Part shown: positions 43,110-52,035 of the stretch, piece after piece
Layout: each line of letters starts with the position of its first letter
Position numbering within the stretch: the stretch's first letter is position 1
Source: Acidobacteriota bacterium
GTDB lineage: Bacteria; Acidobacteriota; Blastocatellia; Pyrinomonadales; Pyrinomonadaceae
NCBI GenBank assembly: GCA_025463125.1
Contig: JAOAPX010000073.1
Location: 1-64,000 of the forward strand
Direction of reading: 5' to 3'
Length of the DNA: 64,000 bases
Position numbers and translations under genes: made by a program
Notes under the pieces: model-generated
Databases searched by the model: none
What the model was told of the DNA's origin: nothing
Seen by the model: the letters and a program-made list of their open reading frames with translations, nothing else

Positions 43110-43787
43110 TTGATGAAAACGATTCTAAAAACCGAAAACTTAACAAAAACCTACAAAATCGGAAAAGTCGAAACGCACGCTTTACGCGGCGTTTCGCTTG
43201 ATATAAAGGCTGGAGAATTCGTCGCCATTATGGGACAATCCGGCTGCGGCAAATCAACTTTGCTGCATCTTTTAGGCGGATTGCTGAGCCCTTCGAGCGG
43301 AAAGATTATAATCGACGGCGAAGACATTTCCCGCGTATCCGATGCGGCTCGCACCGATATACGCCGCCGCAAAATCGGGTTTGTTTTCCAGCGCTTTAAT
43401 CTTTTTCCGACCCTGACGGCGGAAGGCAATTTGAAGCTTGCCGAAAAGATACATTCCGGCAACGGCGGCAACCAGGAACGCCGTCACGAAGTTCTGCGTC
43501 TTTTAAAGCTGGAAAACCGAATGCATCACAAGCCTCTGGAAATGTCGGGCGGCGAACAGCAGAGAGTCGCGCTGGCGCGCGCGATTATCAATAGTCCGGC
43601 GATCATTCTCGCCGACGAGCCGACCGGGAATCTCGATTCGGAAAATTCGGAAATCGTTTTGAATATGTTTCGCGAATTAAATGACAAATTCGGACAAACG
43701 ATTATAATGATTACGCATAACCCGGAAGCCGCGGTTAATTGTTCGCGCACGATTCAGATGCGCGACGGAACGGTTGTTAATTCATAA
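43110..43787 (+). CDS. ABC transporter ATP-binding protein (LolD/MacB type)
   Basis: Walker [10 protein letters not shown], signature [14 protein letters not shown], Walker [16 protein letters not shown]. Confidence 0.93.
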   Translation: MMKTILKTENLTKTYKIGKVETHALRGVSLDIKAGEFVAIMGQSGCGKSTLLHLLGGLLSPSSGKIIIDGEDISRVSDAARTDIRRRKIGFVFQRFNLFPTLTAEGNLKLAEKIHSGNGGNQERRHEVLRLLKLENRMHHKPLEMSGGEQQRVALARAIINSPAIILADEPTGNLDSENSEIVLNMFRELNDKFGQTIIMITHNPEAAVNCSRTIQMRDGTVVNS

Positions 43788-43874
43788 AGCTTGCAAGCGT
43801 TTATTGCTTCGGGAAAACTTTAAGAAATTTCTTTCTCAAAAACACCTTAAAGATTTTCAAACTCTACAAAGTAA

Positions 43875-44180
43875 ATGAGCCTAATAAAAGATATCGTCCT
43901 TTGGAAGTATGAACGCGCCAGCTGGCAATGGGATGTTTTATGTATTTTAATCTTAGTGTTTATTTTCTTTACGCCGAAAATATGGTTTGATAAACGCGAA
44001 AAGCTTGCAACCCAAACTTCGCGTTTAATCGTCAAAGCCGAAGGTTTTTCGCTGGAAAAAAGCGAAATGGAACGCCGCGTAAAAGAAATCAGCGGAAATG
44101 AAAACGCCGAAATCCTTGATATTCGCGAAAAGCGCATTCCAAACGGCGAAACCTTTTACGAAATCGATATAAGGAAGTAG
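43875..44180 (+). CDS. Small single-TM protein of unknown function
   Basis: ORF with TM WDVLCILILVFIFFTPKIWF and charged C-terminus; co-directional between LolD-like and LolA-like genes. Confidence 0.65.
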   Translation: MSLIKDIVLWKYERASWQWDVLCILILVFIFFTPKIWFDKREKLATQTSRLIVKAEGFSLEKSEMERRVKEISGNENAEILDIREKRIPNGETFYEIDIRK

Positions 44181-44202
44181 TAAGAAGGAGATTTCAAAGC
44201 TC

Positions 44203-44267
44203 AGATGCCGGATGCCGATAAAAACCGGTTTTTAATTTATTAAACCCCCATCCGGCATACGGCATCT
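44203..44267. repeat. Inverted repeat built from GATGCCG-like heptamers
   Basis: AGATGCCGGATGCCGAT versus ATCCGGCATACGGCATCT. Confidence 0.75.
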
Positions 44268-44292
44268 AATATCTTTAGCTGGGTATATTTTT

Positions 44293-44988
44293 ATGAATAA
44301 ATTTACAAGATTCGGATTAACCGCATTCGCTTTAATGCTTGTGTTCAATATGTTTGCCGTCACCGAAACGAAGGCGCAGGGGGCTATAAACGAGATTTTG
44401 AACAGAATGGACGCGCATTATAGAGCGTTGACGTCGCTTCAGGCTACGGTGAAAATGGACAAGTATAACGCGCAGCTTGACGAGCACGATCTTACAGAAG
44501 GAACGGCGAAATATCTGCCTCTTAAAGGTCGCGACGCGCTTGTGCGCATCGATTGGACGAAACCGGTCGAAGAATCTTTAGCCGTCGTCAATAAACGTTA
44601 TGTTTTATTTCGTCCGCGTTTGGGGCAGGCGATCGTCGGAAAAGTCGAAAAAGCGCAGGGAAACGCCAAATCGAACAGCGCGCTGGCTTTTATGAATATG
44701 TCGAAAGCGCAGCTGAAAGCAAATTACAATGTTAAGTATATCGGGCAGGAAACCGTCGCCGGCGGAATTCAAACCTGGCATCTCGAACTGACGCCGAAAG
44801 TTAAAACGAGCTATAAAATAGCCGATATTTGGGTTGACGGCAACGGGATGCCGATTCAGATGCGCGTAACGGAAAATAACAACGATTCAACGACCATTCT
44901 TCTTTCGAATCTGGATAAAAACTCAACTATCCCGACTAATGTTTTTCAGATAAATCTGCCGAAAGGAACAAAACAAATCGAAGGCTAG
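44293..44988 (+). CDS. LolA-like outer-membrane lipoprotein-sorting protein
   Basis: Signal peptide to TKAQ; INEILNRMDAHYRALTSLQATVKMDKYNAQLDEHDLTEGTAKYLPLKGRDALVRIDWTKP...GIQTWHLELTPK. Confidence 0.78.
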   Translation: MNKFTRFGLTAFALMLVFNMFAVTETKAQGAINEILNRMDAHYRALTSLQATVKMDKYNAQLDEHDLTEGTAKYLPLKGRDALVRIDWTKPVEESLAVVNKRYVLFRPRLGQAIVGKVEKAQGNAKSNSALAFMNMSKAQLKANYNVKYIGQETVAGGIQTWHLELTPKVKTSYKIADIWVDGNGMPIQMRVTENNNDSTTILLSNLDKNSTIPTNVFQINLPKGTKQIEG

Positions 44989-45009
44989 TATTATATTTAC
45001 CCGCGTATT

Positions 45010-45054
45010 CCGCAAAGGCTTTGGCTTTGAAACGAGTCGAAGCCTTTTCTGCGG
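45010..45054 (+). terminator. Terminator-like hairpin after the LolA-like gene
   Basis: CCGCAAAGGCTT ... GAAGCCTTTTCTGCGG imperfect stem. Confidence 0.5.
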
Positions 45055-45187
45055 ATTTGAAAAGAAACGCCGCAGAAACTATAATTAAAAATTTGGATTT
45101 CGAGTCAAAAATTTCACCTTAAATTGCCGTACAGCTATAATTAAGGCTAAAGTTCCACAGAAAGTTTTCAGGAGTCGTCAAACAATA

Positions 45188-46216
45188 ATGCCAAAGGCAA
45201 GCAGTTTCAGTCGCTTTACGCGCGGAGTTCGTCATACGGTTCGCGCGTTCGCTTCGACCAAACATCCGGTTCTCGTTCATATCGTCCCGATGCGGCGGTG
45301 TAATTTGTCGTGCACTTACTGCAATGAATACGACAAGACAAGCGAACCGGTCGCAATCGACGTGATGCTCAAGCGTATTGACAAATTGGCTGAATTCGGC
45401 AGCTCCGTCATTACGATTTCCGGCGGCGAGCCGATGATGCACCCGCAGATTTACGAAATCATCGAGCGCATTCGTCATCACGGGATGATTGCCGGATTGA
45501 TTTCAAACGGTTATTATTTCCAGCCGGAAAAGGTTAAAAAATTAAACGAAGTCGGGCTCGATTATTTGCAAATCTCGATCGATAACGTCAACCCGGACGA
45601 GGTTTCCAAAAAAAGCTTGAAAGTTCTGGACGCAAAGCTCGTTAATTTGCGCGACCACGCGAAGTTCAAAGTCAACATTAATTCGGTTGTCGGCGGCGGC
45701 GTGGCTAATCCGGAAGAAGCCTTGATTATCGCCAACCGCGCCGTTGAGCTTGGATTTTCTTCGACCGTCGGCGTTATTCACGACGAAATGGGACTCAACA
45801 AAGGCTTGACCGACCGCGAAAAAGAAGTTTACAAGGAAATTAAAGCTAAGGGAACGCGTTCTTACGCGCGCTGGAACTGGTTTCAGGACAAACTCGTTGA
45901 CGGCGGCGAATACGAGTGGCGTTGCCGCGCCGGAGCCCGTTATTTATACGTGGACGAAGCGGGAATCGTCAGCTGGTGCTCGCAGCAGCGCGGAACGCCG
46001 GGCATTCCGCTTCTCGAATACACGCACGCCGATATGGAACGCGAATACATCACCGAAAAATGGTGCGCGCCGACCTGCACGATTCAATGCGTTCATCAAG
46101 TCGGGCATCTCGACGCCTGGCGCGACCCGCAAATTTCGCCCGCCGATTACAACAATCGAAAAGGCGGAAAAGGCTTGAAAAAGGAAACCGTGCAGCAGGT
46201 TTTAAGCGCTGAATAG
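45188..46216 (+). CDS. Radical SAM protein with Cys-rich (SPASM-like) C-terminal region
   Basis: CNLSCTYC (CxxxCxxC), [19 protein letters not shown]-terminal cysteines [26 protein letters not shown]...[13 protein letters not shown]. Confidence 0.88.
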   Translation: MPKASSFSRFTRGVRHTVRAFASTKHPVLVHIVPMRRCNLSCTYCNEYDKTSEPVAIDVMLKRIDKLAEFGSSVITISGGEPMMHPQIYEIIERIRHHGMIAGLISNGYYFQPEKVKKLNEVGLDYLQISIDNVNPDEVSKKSLKVLDAKLVNLRDHAKFKVNINSVVGGGVANPEEALIIANRAVELGFSSTVGVIHDEMGLNKGLTDREKEVYKEIKAKGTRSYARWNWFQDKLVDGGEYEWRCRAGARYLYVDEAGIVSWCSQQRGTPGIPLLEYTHADMEREYITEKWCAPTCTIQCVHQVGHLDAWRDPQISPADYNNRKGGKGLKKETVQQVLSAE

Positions 46217-46246
46217 AAGTAAAAGATAATTTGCAAATTTAAAGGG

Positions 46247-46279
46247 AAAGATTGACTGATTTTAGTCAATCTTTTTTTT
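46247..46279. terminator. Intrinsic terminator between convergent genes
   Basis: AAAGATTGACT-GATTTT-AGTCAATCTTT followed by T-run. Confidence 0.85.
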
Positions 46280-46652
46280 CATACCAATCTTCGTGGCGCG
46301 ACCATTCGCCGCATCGAAAACAGGTTGTCCAAATCCATCGATGATTGCAGCCCGGGCAAACTCCGCCCGTTTCAAAAGTGTTCCAATTGGTTCCGCAGCC
46401 GCCGTAAAAGTATTCCGGGTAATCGCAATCCCAACACATCCAGCGACTTGATTTTTTCGGCTGCCACTCGCACAGCGGGCAGCGAATACGTCTGGTTTTC
46501 GATTTATCTTCGGCGGGTTTATGGTCTTTCAGGATATCGTCGGTTTCCGCTGTTTTTCGATACGCCGAAAAGATTATTTTCAACCAAAAGTGTTTGAAAA
46601 AATCGTTTTTTTCGCGTAAAAGTCCTTTTTGTGAAAGCCGAATTTTCTTCAT
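46266..46652 (-). CDS. Multi-zinc-ribbon small protein
   Basis: Cys pairs CPLC, CWDC, CGTNWNTFETGGVCPGC, CFRC. Confidence 0.7.
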   Translation of the reverse strand: MKKIRLSQKGLLREKNDFFKHFWLKIIFSAYRKTAETDDILKDHKPAEDKSKTRRIRCPLCEWQPKKSSRWMCWDCDYPEYFYGGCGTNWNTFETGGVCPGCNHRWIWTTCFRCGEWSRHEDWYEKKD

Positions 46653-46729
46653 TTTCTTGTAATCCTCAGCTGTAAAACTTAGTATCGTTAAAACGAATTG
46701 AAAATCAAGCTTTAAGGAGCGTTCAGCAA

Positions 46730-47314
46730 ATGAGCGAAAACAGGCTTTTTCTGCCGGTTGTATTGGGAACGAATCGAAAAAATCGTCAGAGCGAAAACGT
46801 CGCCCGCTGGGTTTTCGGCAAAATGAACGGGCGCGAGGAAATAGAAACCCGGCTTTTCGACGTGCGCGATTTCGATCTGCCGCGCGACGATTACGGGCAG
46901 GAAATCAAAGACGATTTTCCCGAATGGCGCGATGCCGTTATCCGCGCCGACGGCTTGGTTATTGTCACGCCCGAATATAATCACGGTTATCCGGGAGTTT
47001 TGAAAAGCGTTCTCGATTTGCTTCTGAAAGAATATATTCACAAACCCGTCGCTTTTGTCGGCGTTTCGGCACAGGTTTGGGGCGGCACGCGCGTTATCGA
47101 AGCTTGTCTGCCGATGGTCAGGGAACTCGGTCTCGTATCGACTTTTACGGATTTGAATTTCCCTCGCGTGCAGACGCTTTTTGACGAAAACGGGAAACTG
47201 CTCGACGCGGCTTATGAAAAACGCGCTGAAGGATTTCTCGACGAGCTCGTCTGGATGAGCCGAGCGCTGCGTTGGGGACGCGAAAACTTGCCGTCGAAGT
47301 ATCATCAACCGTGA
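46730..47314 (+). CDS. NADPH-dependent FMN reductase family protein
   Basis: VVLGTNRKNRQSENVARWV, GLVIVTPEYNHGYPGVLKSVLDLLLKEYIHKPVAFVGVS. Confidence 0.92.
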   Translation: MSENRLFLPVVLGTNRKNRQSENVARWVFGKMNGREEIETRLFDVRDFDLPRDDYGQEIKDDFPEWRDAVIRADGLVIVTPEYNHGYPGVLKSVLDLLLKEYIHKPVAFVGVSAQVWGGTRVIEACLPMVRELGLVSTFTDLNFPRVQTLFDENGKLLDAAYEKRAEGFLDELVWMSRALRWGRENLPSKYHQP

Positions 47315-47413
47315 AATTTCTGCGAAAATCTTGACTCATACGGGTTGTATATCCGATGCTATTTGTACAGGTTTTTATTACTTAAAAAGAATAAAAGGGA
47401 AGGTGTAATACAA

Positions 47414-47812
47414 ATGGCGGAAGAACTCGCAAAAAAATTTATTGAAGCGCTTCACAAACTCGAATCGGAACGCGATTTGGAAACAATAGTCAACCTCTTT
47501 GAAGAAAACGCCGAGGTCGGAAACGTCGTTATGAGAAACCGAAACACAACGGCGCGCGAATTCTGGAAATCTTACAGGGATAATTTCGACAGCATCGAAT
47601 CGATTTTTCGCAATGAAATAATCACCGGCAAAAACGCCGCCCTCGAATGGACTTCAAAAGGCACGAGCCCGGACGGAAACGATTTCGAGTATAACGGCGT
47701 AAGCATTCTTGAAATGAACGGCGATAAAATTTCACGTTTCCAGGCATATTTCGACCCGAACAATCTCGGTCACCAGATCATTGACGAGAAAAGCGCGGAA
47801 GCAAACAGGTAA
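47414..47812 (+). CDS. NTF2-like (SnoaL-type) protein
   Basis: ORF 47345..47812, start MAEELAKKFIEALHKLESERDLETIVNLFEENAEVGN; ISRFQAYFDPNNLG. Confidence 0.8.
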   Translation: MAEELAKKFIEALHKLESERDLETIVNLFEENAEVGNVVMRNRNTTAREFWKSYRDNFDSIESIFRNEIITGKNAALEWTSKGTSPDGNDFEYNGVSILEMNGDKISRFQAYFDPNNLGHQIIDEKSAEANR

Positions 47813-47843
47813 TTACCGGAAACTTTAGAGAATTGATAAACTT

Positions 47844-47975
47844 GCCCGCGAAATACGCAAAACGGAATTAGAAAAAACTTTTCTCTTCTTTTAATGTTTT
47901 TCGCGGGCATAAAAACTAAAACCGAATAGAAAGCGGCTCGAATTAGTAAATTAATTCGAGCCGCTTTCCCATTCG
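47844..47975. terminator. Two stacked hairpins between convergent genes
   Basis: GCCCGCGAAA/TTTCGCGGGC (47844-47908) and GAAAGCGGCTCGAATTA/TAATTCGAGCCGCTTTC (47929-47968). Confidence 0.75.
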
Positions 47976-47992
47976 ATTTCTTAAATTTAATT

Positions 47993-48859
47993 TTAAGCCG
48001 AAGCTTTTTGCCAGCGATTTGCCGGGATTTCGAAATCGTAAGTTTCGCCGTGCGCGAGGTAAACGATTTTTTCCGTCAAACCGGCTTGTTCGGCAGCGCG
48101 TTTGAAATCTTCGAGCGGCGATTTGAAAACGTCGTAATCGTTGTAATGAATAGGAATCGCCGTTTTCGGATTGATAAGTTTGATTGCTTCGACGCCCTGC
48201 TCGTCGTCCATCGTCAGCATCACGCCCATAATCCGCGTTCCGCCGAGATGAAATAGTCCCAAATCGACTTCGGGATAGCGTTCGGGAATTTTTTGCAGAT
48301 CATCGTGAATCAATGTGTCGCCGGAAATATAAAGCCTGAGCGTGCGGCTGCCGTTTTCGGTTTCGAAATCGAGCACCGAACCCATTACCGGCGGAAGCGC
48401 GAAATCGACGATTCCGGGACCGTGCTGACCGGGCATCGAAGAAATCGTCAGACGCGCCGAGCCTTTTGTAAACTCGGCTTTTTCCCATGTGTCGAGTCCG
48501 GTCGCGCGCTTGAAATCTTTCGATTCAAGCTCGGCTTTCGCGTGATTCGTCGTTATGATCGGCAGGTTTTTATCGAGCCTTTCTTCGGCGATGCGGTCGA
48601 AATGATCGCCGTGATAATGCGACAAAACGCACAAATCGAGCGGCGGCAATTGTTCGATGTCGATCGCCGGCTCGGTCAGGCGTTCCGAGGTTAAGCCGTA
48701 ACCGAGATGAACATGGTCGCCCGCGTGCAGAAAATTCGGGTCGGTTAAAATCGTAAAACCGGCGTAGCGCAAAATCACCGTTGCCGTACCGATGAAAAAT
48801 ATAGAGCCTTTGCTGAAATCCGCCTCGCCCGAAGAGGGTATTTGAAACACATTTGTCAT
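47993..48859 (-). CDS. Metallo-beta-lactamase fold hydrolase (UlaG-like)
   Basis: CVLSHYHGDHFDRIAEERL, YISGDTLIHDDL, AIPIHYNDYDVF. Confidence 0.9.
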   Translation of the reverse strand: MTNVFQIPSSGEADFSKGSIFFIGTATVILRYAGFTILTDPNFLHAGDHVHLGYGLTSERLTEPAIDIEQLPPLDLCVLSHYHGDHFDRIAEERLDKNLPIITTNHAKAELESKDFKRATGLDTWEKAEFTKGSARLTISSMPGQHGPGIVDFALPPVMGSVLDFETENGSRTLRLYISGDTLIHDDLQKIPERYPEVDLGLFHLGGTRIMGVMLTMDDEQGVEAIKLINPKTAIPIHYNDYDVFKSPLEDFKRAAEQAGLTEKIVYLAHGETYDFEIPANRWQKASA

Positions 48860-49020
48860 AAAAATCTCCCTTGTTCGTAAAATTCGCTGTCAAAAACTAT
48901 ATGAAAAAAAATATCACACGCATTTTTGACGGGCAAGACTTTTCTGAGAAAGTTAAAGTCTTCTGAAGATTCTACCGGTAAAGATTAAAAGCTTTCGAAA
49001 CTCCGGGAAACGTGAATAAA

Positions 49021-49073
49021 AAAAATGCTGCGGGCGAAACCATTAATTCGATAGTTTCGCCCGCAGCATTTTT
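49021..49073 (-). terminator. Intrinsic terminator downstream of pyk
   Basis: 20-bp perfect stem AAAAATGCTGCGGGCGAAAC / GTTTCGCCCGCAGCATTTTT. Confidence 0.92.
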
Positions 49074-49092
49074 CCGGTAATAGTTTGCGAAT

Positions 49093-50541
49093 TTACCTGC
49101 GCGGCACGTTTTCGCCGATCGTCCAGACGATAACCGAGCTCGATAAACCGAGTCCCGAAAGCCGTCCCGCCATCATCACGATCGTTTCGCCTTTTTCGAC
49201 CGTTTTTGCCTTGATCAGCGTTTTTTCGCCGTCTTTGAGCATCGCTTCGGTCGTCGTCCCGGCTTCGTGGCAAAGCGGTTCGACGCCCCAGATCAAGGCG
49301 AGCTGATTGCGGACTTCGTCGGTATTGGTCAGGGCGAACGTCGAAAGACCCGACCTGACGCTTGAAAGACGACGCGCCATCAAACCGGATTCGGTAAAAA
49401 CAGCGACCTTTTCGGTTTTGATTTCGCGCGCGCAGTAAGCCGCTGCTTTGCATAAAGCCTGCGAAGTTCTGCCGGTCGGAGCTTCCGTAAATTTGAACGG
49501 GCGTTTTAATTTCGTCGTCTGCACGGTTTCCGCCGTGTCAATAATGCGTTTCATCGTGGCGACCGATTCGACCGGATATTCCCCGGCGGCGGTTTCAGCC
49601 GAAAGCATTACGGCGTCGGTTCCGTCCCAGACGGCGTTTGCCACGTCAGAAGCTTCGGCGCGCGTCGGGCGCGGACTTTCGATCATCGATTGCAGCATCT
49701 GCGTGGCGGTGATAACGAATTTATCGTTCATCACGGCTCTTTCGATAATGCGTTTTTGATAAACCGGCACGAGCTCCGGGCTCGTTTCAACGCCTAAGTC
49801 TCCGCGAGCGACCATTACGCCGTCCGTGTTGGCGATTATATCGTCGAGGTTTTCCATCGCTTCGGCTTTTTCGATCTTAGCGACGAGCAGCGGTCTGCCC
49901 CATTTTCGCGTGTTGAGCTTTTTGATAATATCGCGCACTTCGCGGCAGTCGGAACCTTGACGAACAAAAGAAAGCGCGATGTAATCGACGTCCTGCGTCA
50001 TCGCCCAATCCAAATCCTTGCGGTCTTTTTCGGTCAAAGACGGGATCGGAAGCTTTGTGTTCGGCAGGTTGATTCCTTTGCGTTCGGAAAGCGTTCCGCC
50101 GTTGACGACCGTCGTCGTGACATCGGTTTTCGTAACCTTTGTTACCTTTAATTCGATCGCGCCGTCGTCGAGCAGAATTTTGTCGTCTTTTTTGACGAGT
50201 TTCGGGATTTCCTTGTAATTGGTCGAAACTTCTTTCACGCTGCCCTGAATGTCGCGCGAAGTGATGACGAATTCCGCTCCGGCTTCCAGAGTCACAGGTT
50301 TTGCGTCCTGCAAATGCCCGGTGCGTATTTTCGGACCGGAAAGATCGACGAGAATCGCTACCGGTCGGTCGAGTTTTTTCGCCGCTTGTTTTACCTTTTT
50401 AATTGTTGCGGCGTGTTCTTCCTGTGTTCCGTGCGACATATTTATTCGCACGGCGTTAAGCCCGGCGCCCATCATCTGTTCGATAATTTCATTTGTGTTC
50501 GATGCCGGTCCGAGTGTTGCTAGTATTTTTGCTCTGCGCAT
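49093..50541 (-). CDS. pyk: Pyruvate kinase
   Basis: RRAKILATLGPASNTNEIIEQMMGAGLNAVRINMSHG, LVDLSGPKIRTG, GVMVARGDLGVE, TQMLQSMIESPRPTRAEASDVANAVWDGTDAVMLSAETAAGEYP. Confidence 0.97.
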   Translation of the reverse strand: MRRAKILATLGPASNTNEIIEQMMGAGLNAVRINMSHGTQEEHAATIKKVKQAAKKLDRPVAILVDLSGPKIRTGHLQDAKPVTLEAGAEFVITSRDIQGSVKEVSTNYKEIPKLVKKDDKILLDDGAIELKVTKVTKTDVTTTVVNGGTLSERKGINLPNTKLPIPSLTEKDRKDLDWAMTQDVDYIALSFVRQGSDCREVRDIIKKLNTRKWGRPLLVAKIEKAEAMENLDDIIANTDGVMVARGDLGVETSPELVPVYQKRIIERAVMNDKFVITATQMLQSMIESPRPTRAEASDVANAVWDGTDAVMLSAETAAGEYPVESVATMKRIIDTAETVQTTKLKRPFKFTEAPTGRTSQALCKAAAYCAREIKTEKVAVFTESGLMARRLSSVRSGLSTFALTNTDEVRNQLALIWGVEPLCHEAGTTTEAMLKDGEKTLIKAKTVEKGETIVMMAGRLSGLGLSSSVIVWTIGENVPRR

Positions 50542-50586
50542 ATTTATTTATTTTATAACCTTATTGAATAGGAAATGTTACAACTG

Positions 50587-51519
50587 TTACTTGTATCTTC
50601 TCAAATCCACAATTTCGATTTCTTTCAGCACGATCTTGCCTTCCTTCGGCAAAGCGTTGTCGGCGTAAATTTTCCATTTGATGGATAAATCATCTTCGCG
50701 AAGCGTTTCAAAATCGGGGCTCAGAGGTATTTTCCAGCTCATATTCATACTGCGCAAAAGCGGAAAATTCGATTTAAATTGCTGGTCGGCGTATTCCTGG
50801 TTAAAATTCGTCAAACGATGCCGGTAATATCTTCCGCCGTCTTTGACGTTCATTTTATTTTCTATTTTTTCCAGGATCGCCACCGGGACATCGAGAAAAC
50901 AAGCGACATACTGGGCGAAAGCCGAGCCGTTATTGCGCGCTTCGACGATTAAATTAATCGAATTTGAATGATTTTCCTCAAGACTGGAAACGTTATTTCC
51001 GATTTCGATCAAAAAATTGAGCGCGATATTCGGCGTTTGCTCGCGAAACATCACGTCGCGAATCTCGTAATCCTCCATCGGGACGGCTTGAAAATTAAAG
51101 CGCTTGTAATAACGATGATCCGACGCCTGATGCGCCGTGTTGCTCTGCGGAATTTCGATGATATAAGCCGTGTCGTTTTCGCCCGAACTCAAGTTGACCG
51201 AGTGAATGACGATGCCGTCGATGCGCGGGCGAATCGCCTGAATGATCTGTTCGACCCATTCCCGCGGGTATTTGCGACGATCGACGGGCGTAATTTTTTC
51301 CGGCAGATGACGTTTTGTTTCGCCGGAAAACTCGCAGATGCCGTAAATTAAAGTGCCGCCCGCCGAATTTGCCATCGCCGAGACGTCTTTCGTGATTTCC
51401 TTTTTTTTCGCGTCGACGCGGTCGAGCGCTTCGGCGGATTTATATTCGAGCGTCAGTGATTCTTCGATTTCGCTTTCAATGTATCGATGAAGCCGGGCTT
51501 CGGTCCAATGTCTCGCCAT
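50587..51519 (-). CDS. AlbA_2/Schlafen-type ATP-binding domain protein
   Basis: ESEIEESLTLEYKSAEAL...ITKDVSAMANSAGGTLIYGICE; IEIPQSNTAHQASDHRYYKRFNFQAVPMEDYEIRDVMFR. Confidence 0.87.
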   Translation of the reverse strand: MARHWTEARLHRYIESEIEESLTLEYKSAEALDRVDAKKKEITKDVSAMANSAGGTLIYGICEFSGETKRHLPEKITPVDRRKYPREWVEQIIQAIRPRIDGIVIHSVNLSSGENDTAYIIEIPQSNTAHQASDHRYYKRFNFQAVPMEDYEIRDVMFREQTPNIALNFLIEIGNNVSSLEENHSNSINLIVEARNNGSAFAQYVACFLDVPVAILEKIENKMNVKDGGRYYRHRLTNFNQEYADQQFKSNFPLLRSMNMSWKIPLSPDFETLREDDLSIKWKIYADNALPKEGKIVLKEIEIVDLRRYK

Positions 51520-51524
51520 AATTT

Positions 51525-52022
51525 TTATATATTGGTTTTAACGACCACCGTTCCGGCAATAAAATCGTGCAAAGCGCGTTTTTTTTCGTTGGAAAGAAAA
51601 ACGAAAATGTCCGCCATTCCCCAGACGGTTAGTAAGATCGAATAAATTCCGATAGCCTGCTCGACGCGAGGCGCCTGTAAATCAAAAGGCAGAGCCATAA
51701 TGCTGAGAACGATCACGCAGATATTAAAAATTACCTGCGGAAGCTGGCGCAAAAACGACTGCCGCATCGTCATAGATTTTTCGGAAACATCCAGAACTTT
51801 TACGTTCATCCACATTTTACCGAGAGTCTGCCCGTAAAAACCGTGCATTAAAATCGTGTAAACCGGAGCGACGAGCGACGAAAGCGGAATCCAGAAATAG
51901 AAAAAAACATCCGGAAACTCGGCTTTGCGAAACCAATCGTCAAAGACCACGATCGGCATCATGATAAAAGTATCGATCAGAAGGGCAACAAAACGCGGAA
52001 AGAAAGTTTTATATTTTTCCAT
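51525..52022 (-). CDS. RDD-family membrane protein
   Basis: ORF 51525..52064, start MEKYKTFFPRFVALLIDTFIMMPIVV; GFYGQTLGKMWMNVKVLD. Confidence 0.88.
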   Translation of the reverse strand: MEKYKTFFPRFVALLIDTFIMMPIVVFDDWFRKAEFPDVFFYFWIPLSSLVAPVYTILMHGFYGQTLGKMWMNVKVLDVSEKSMTMRQSFLRQLPQVIFNICVIVLSIMALPFDLQAPRVEQAIGIYSILLTVWGMADIFVFLSNEKKRALHDFIAGTVVVKTNI

Positions 52023-52035
52023 AATTGTTTTTACT

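Noticed and set aside
46712-47308. 198-aa minus-strand ORF opposite the FMN reductase gene
   Set aside because: Plus-strand product has clear flavodoxin-like motifs
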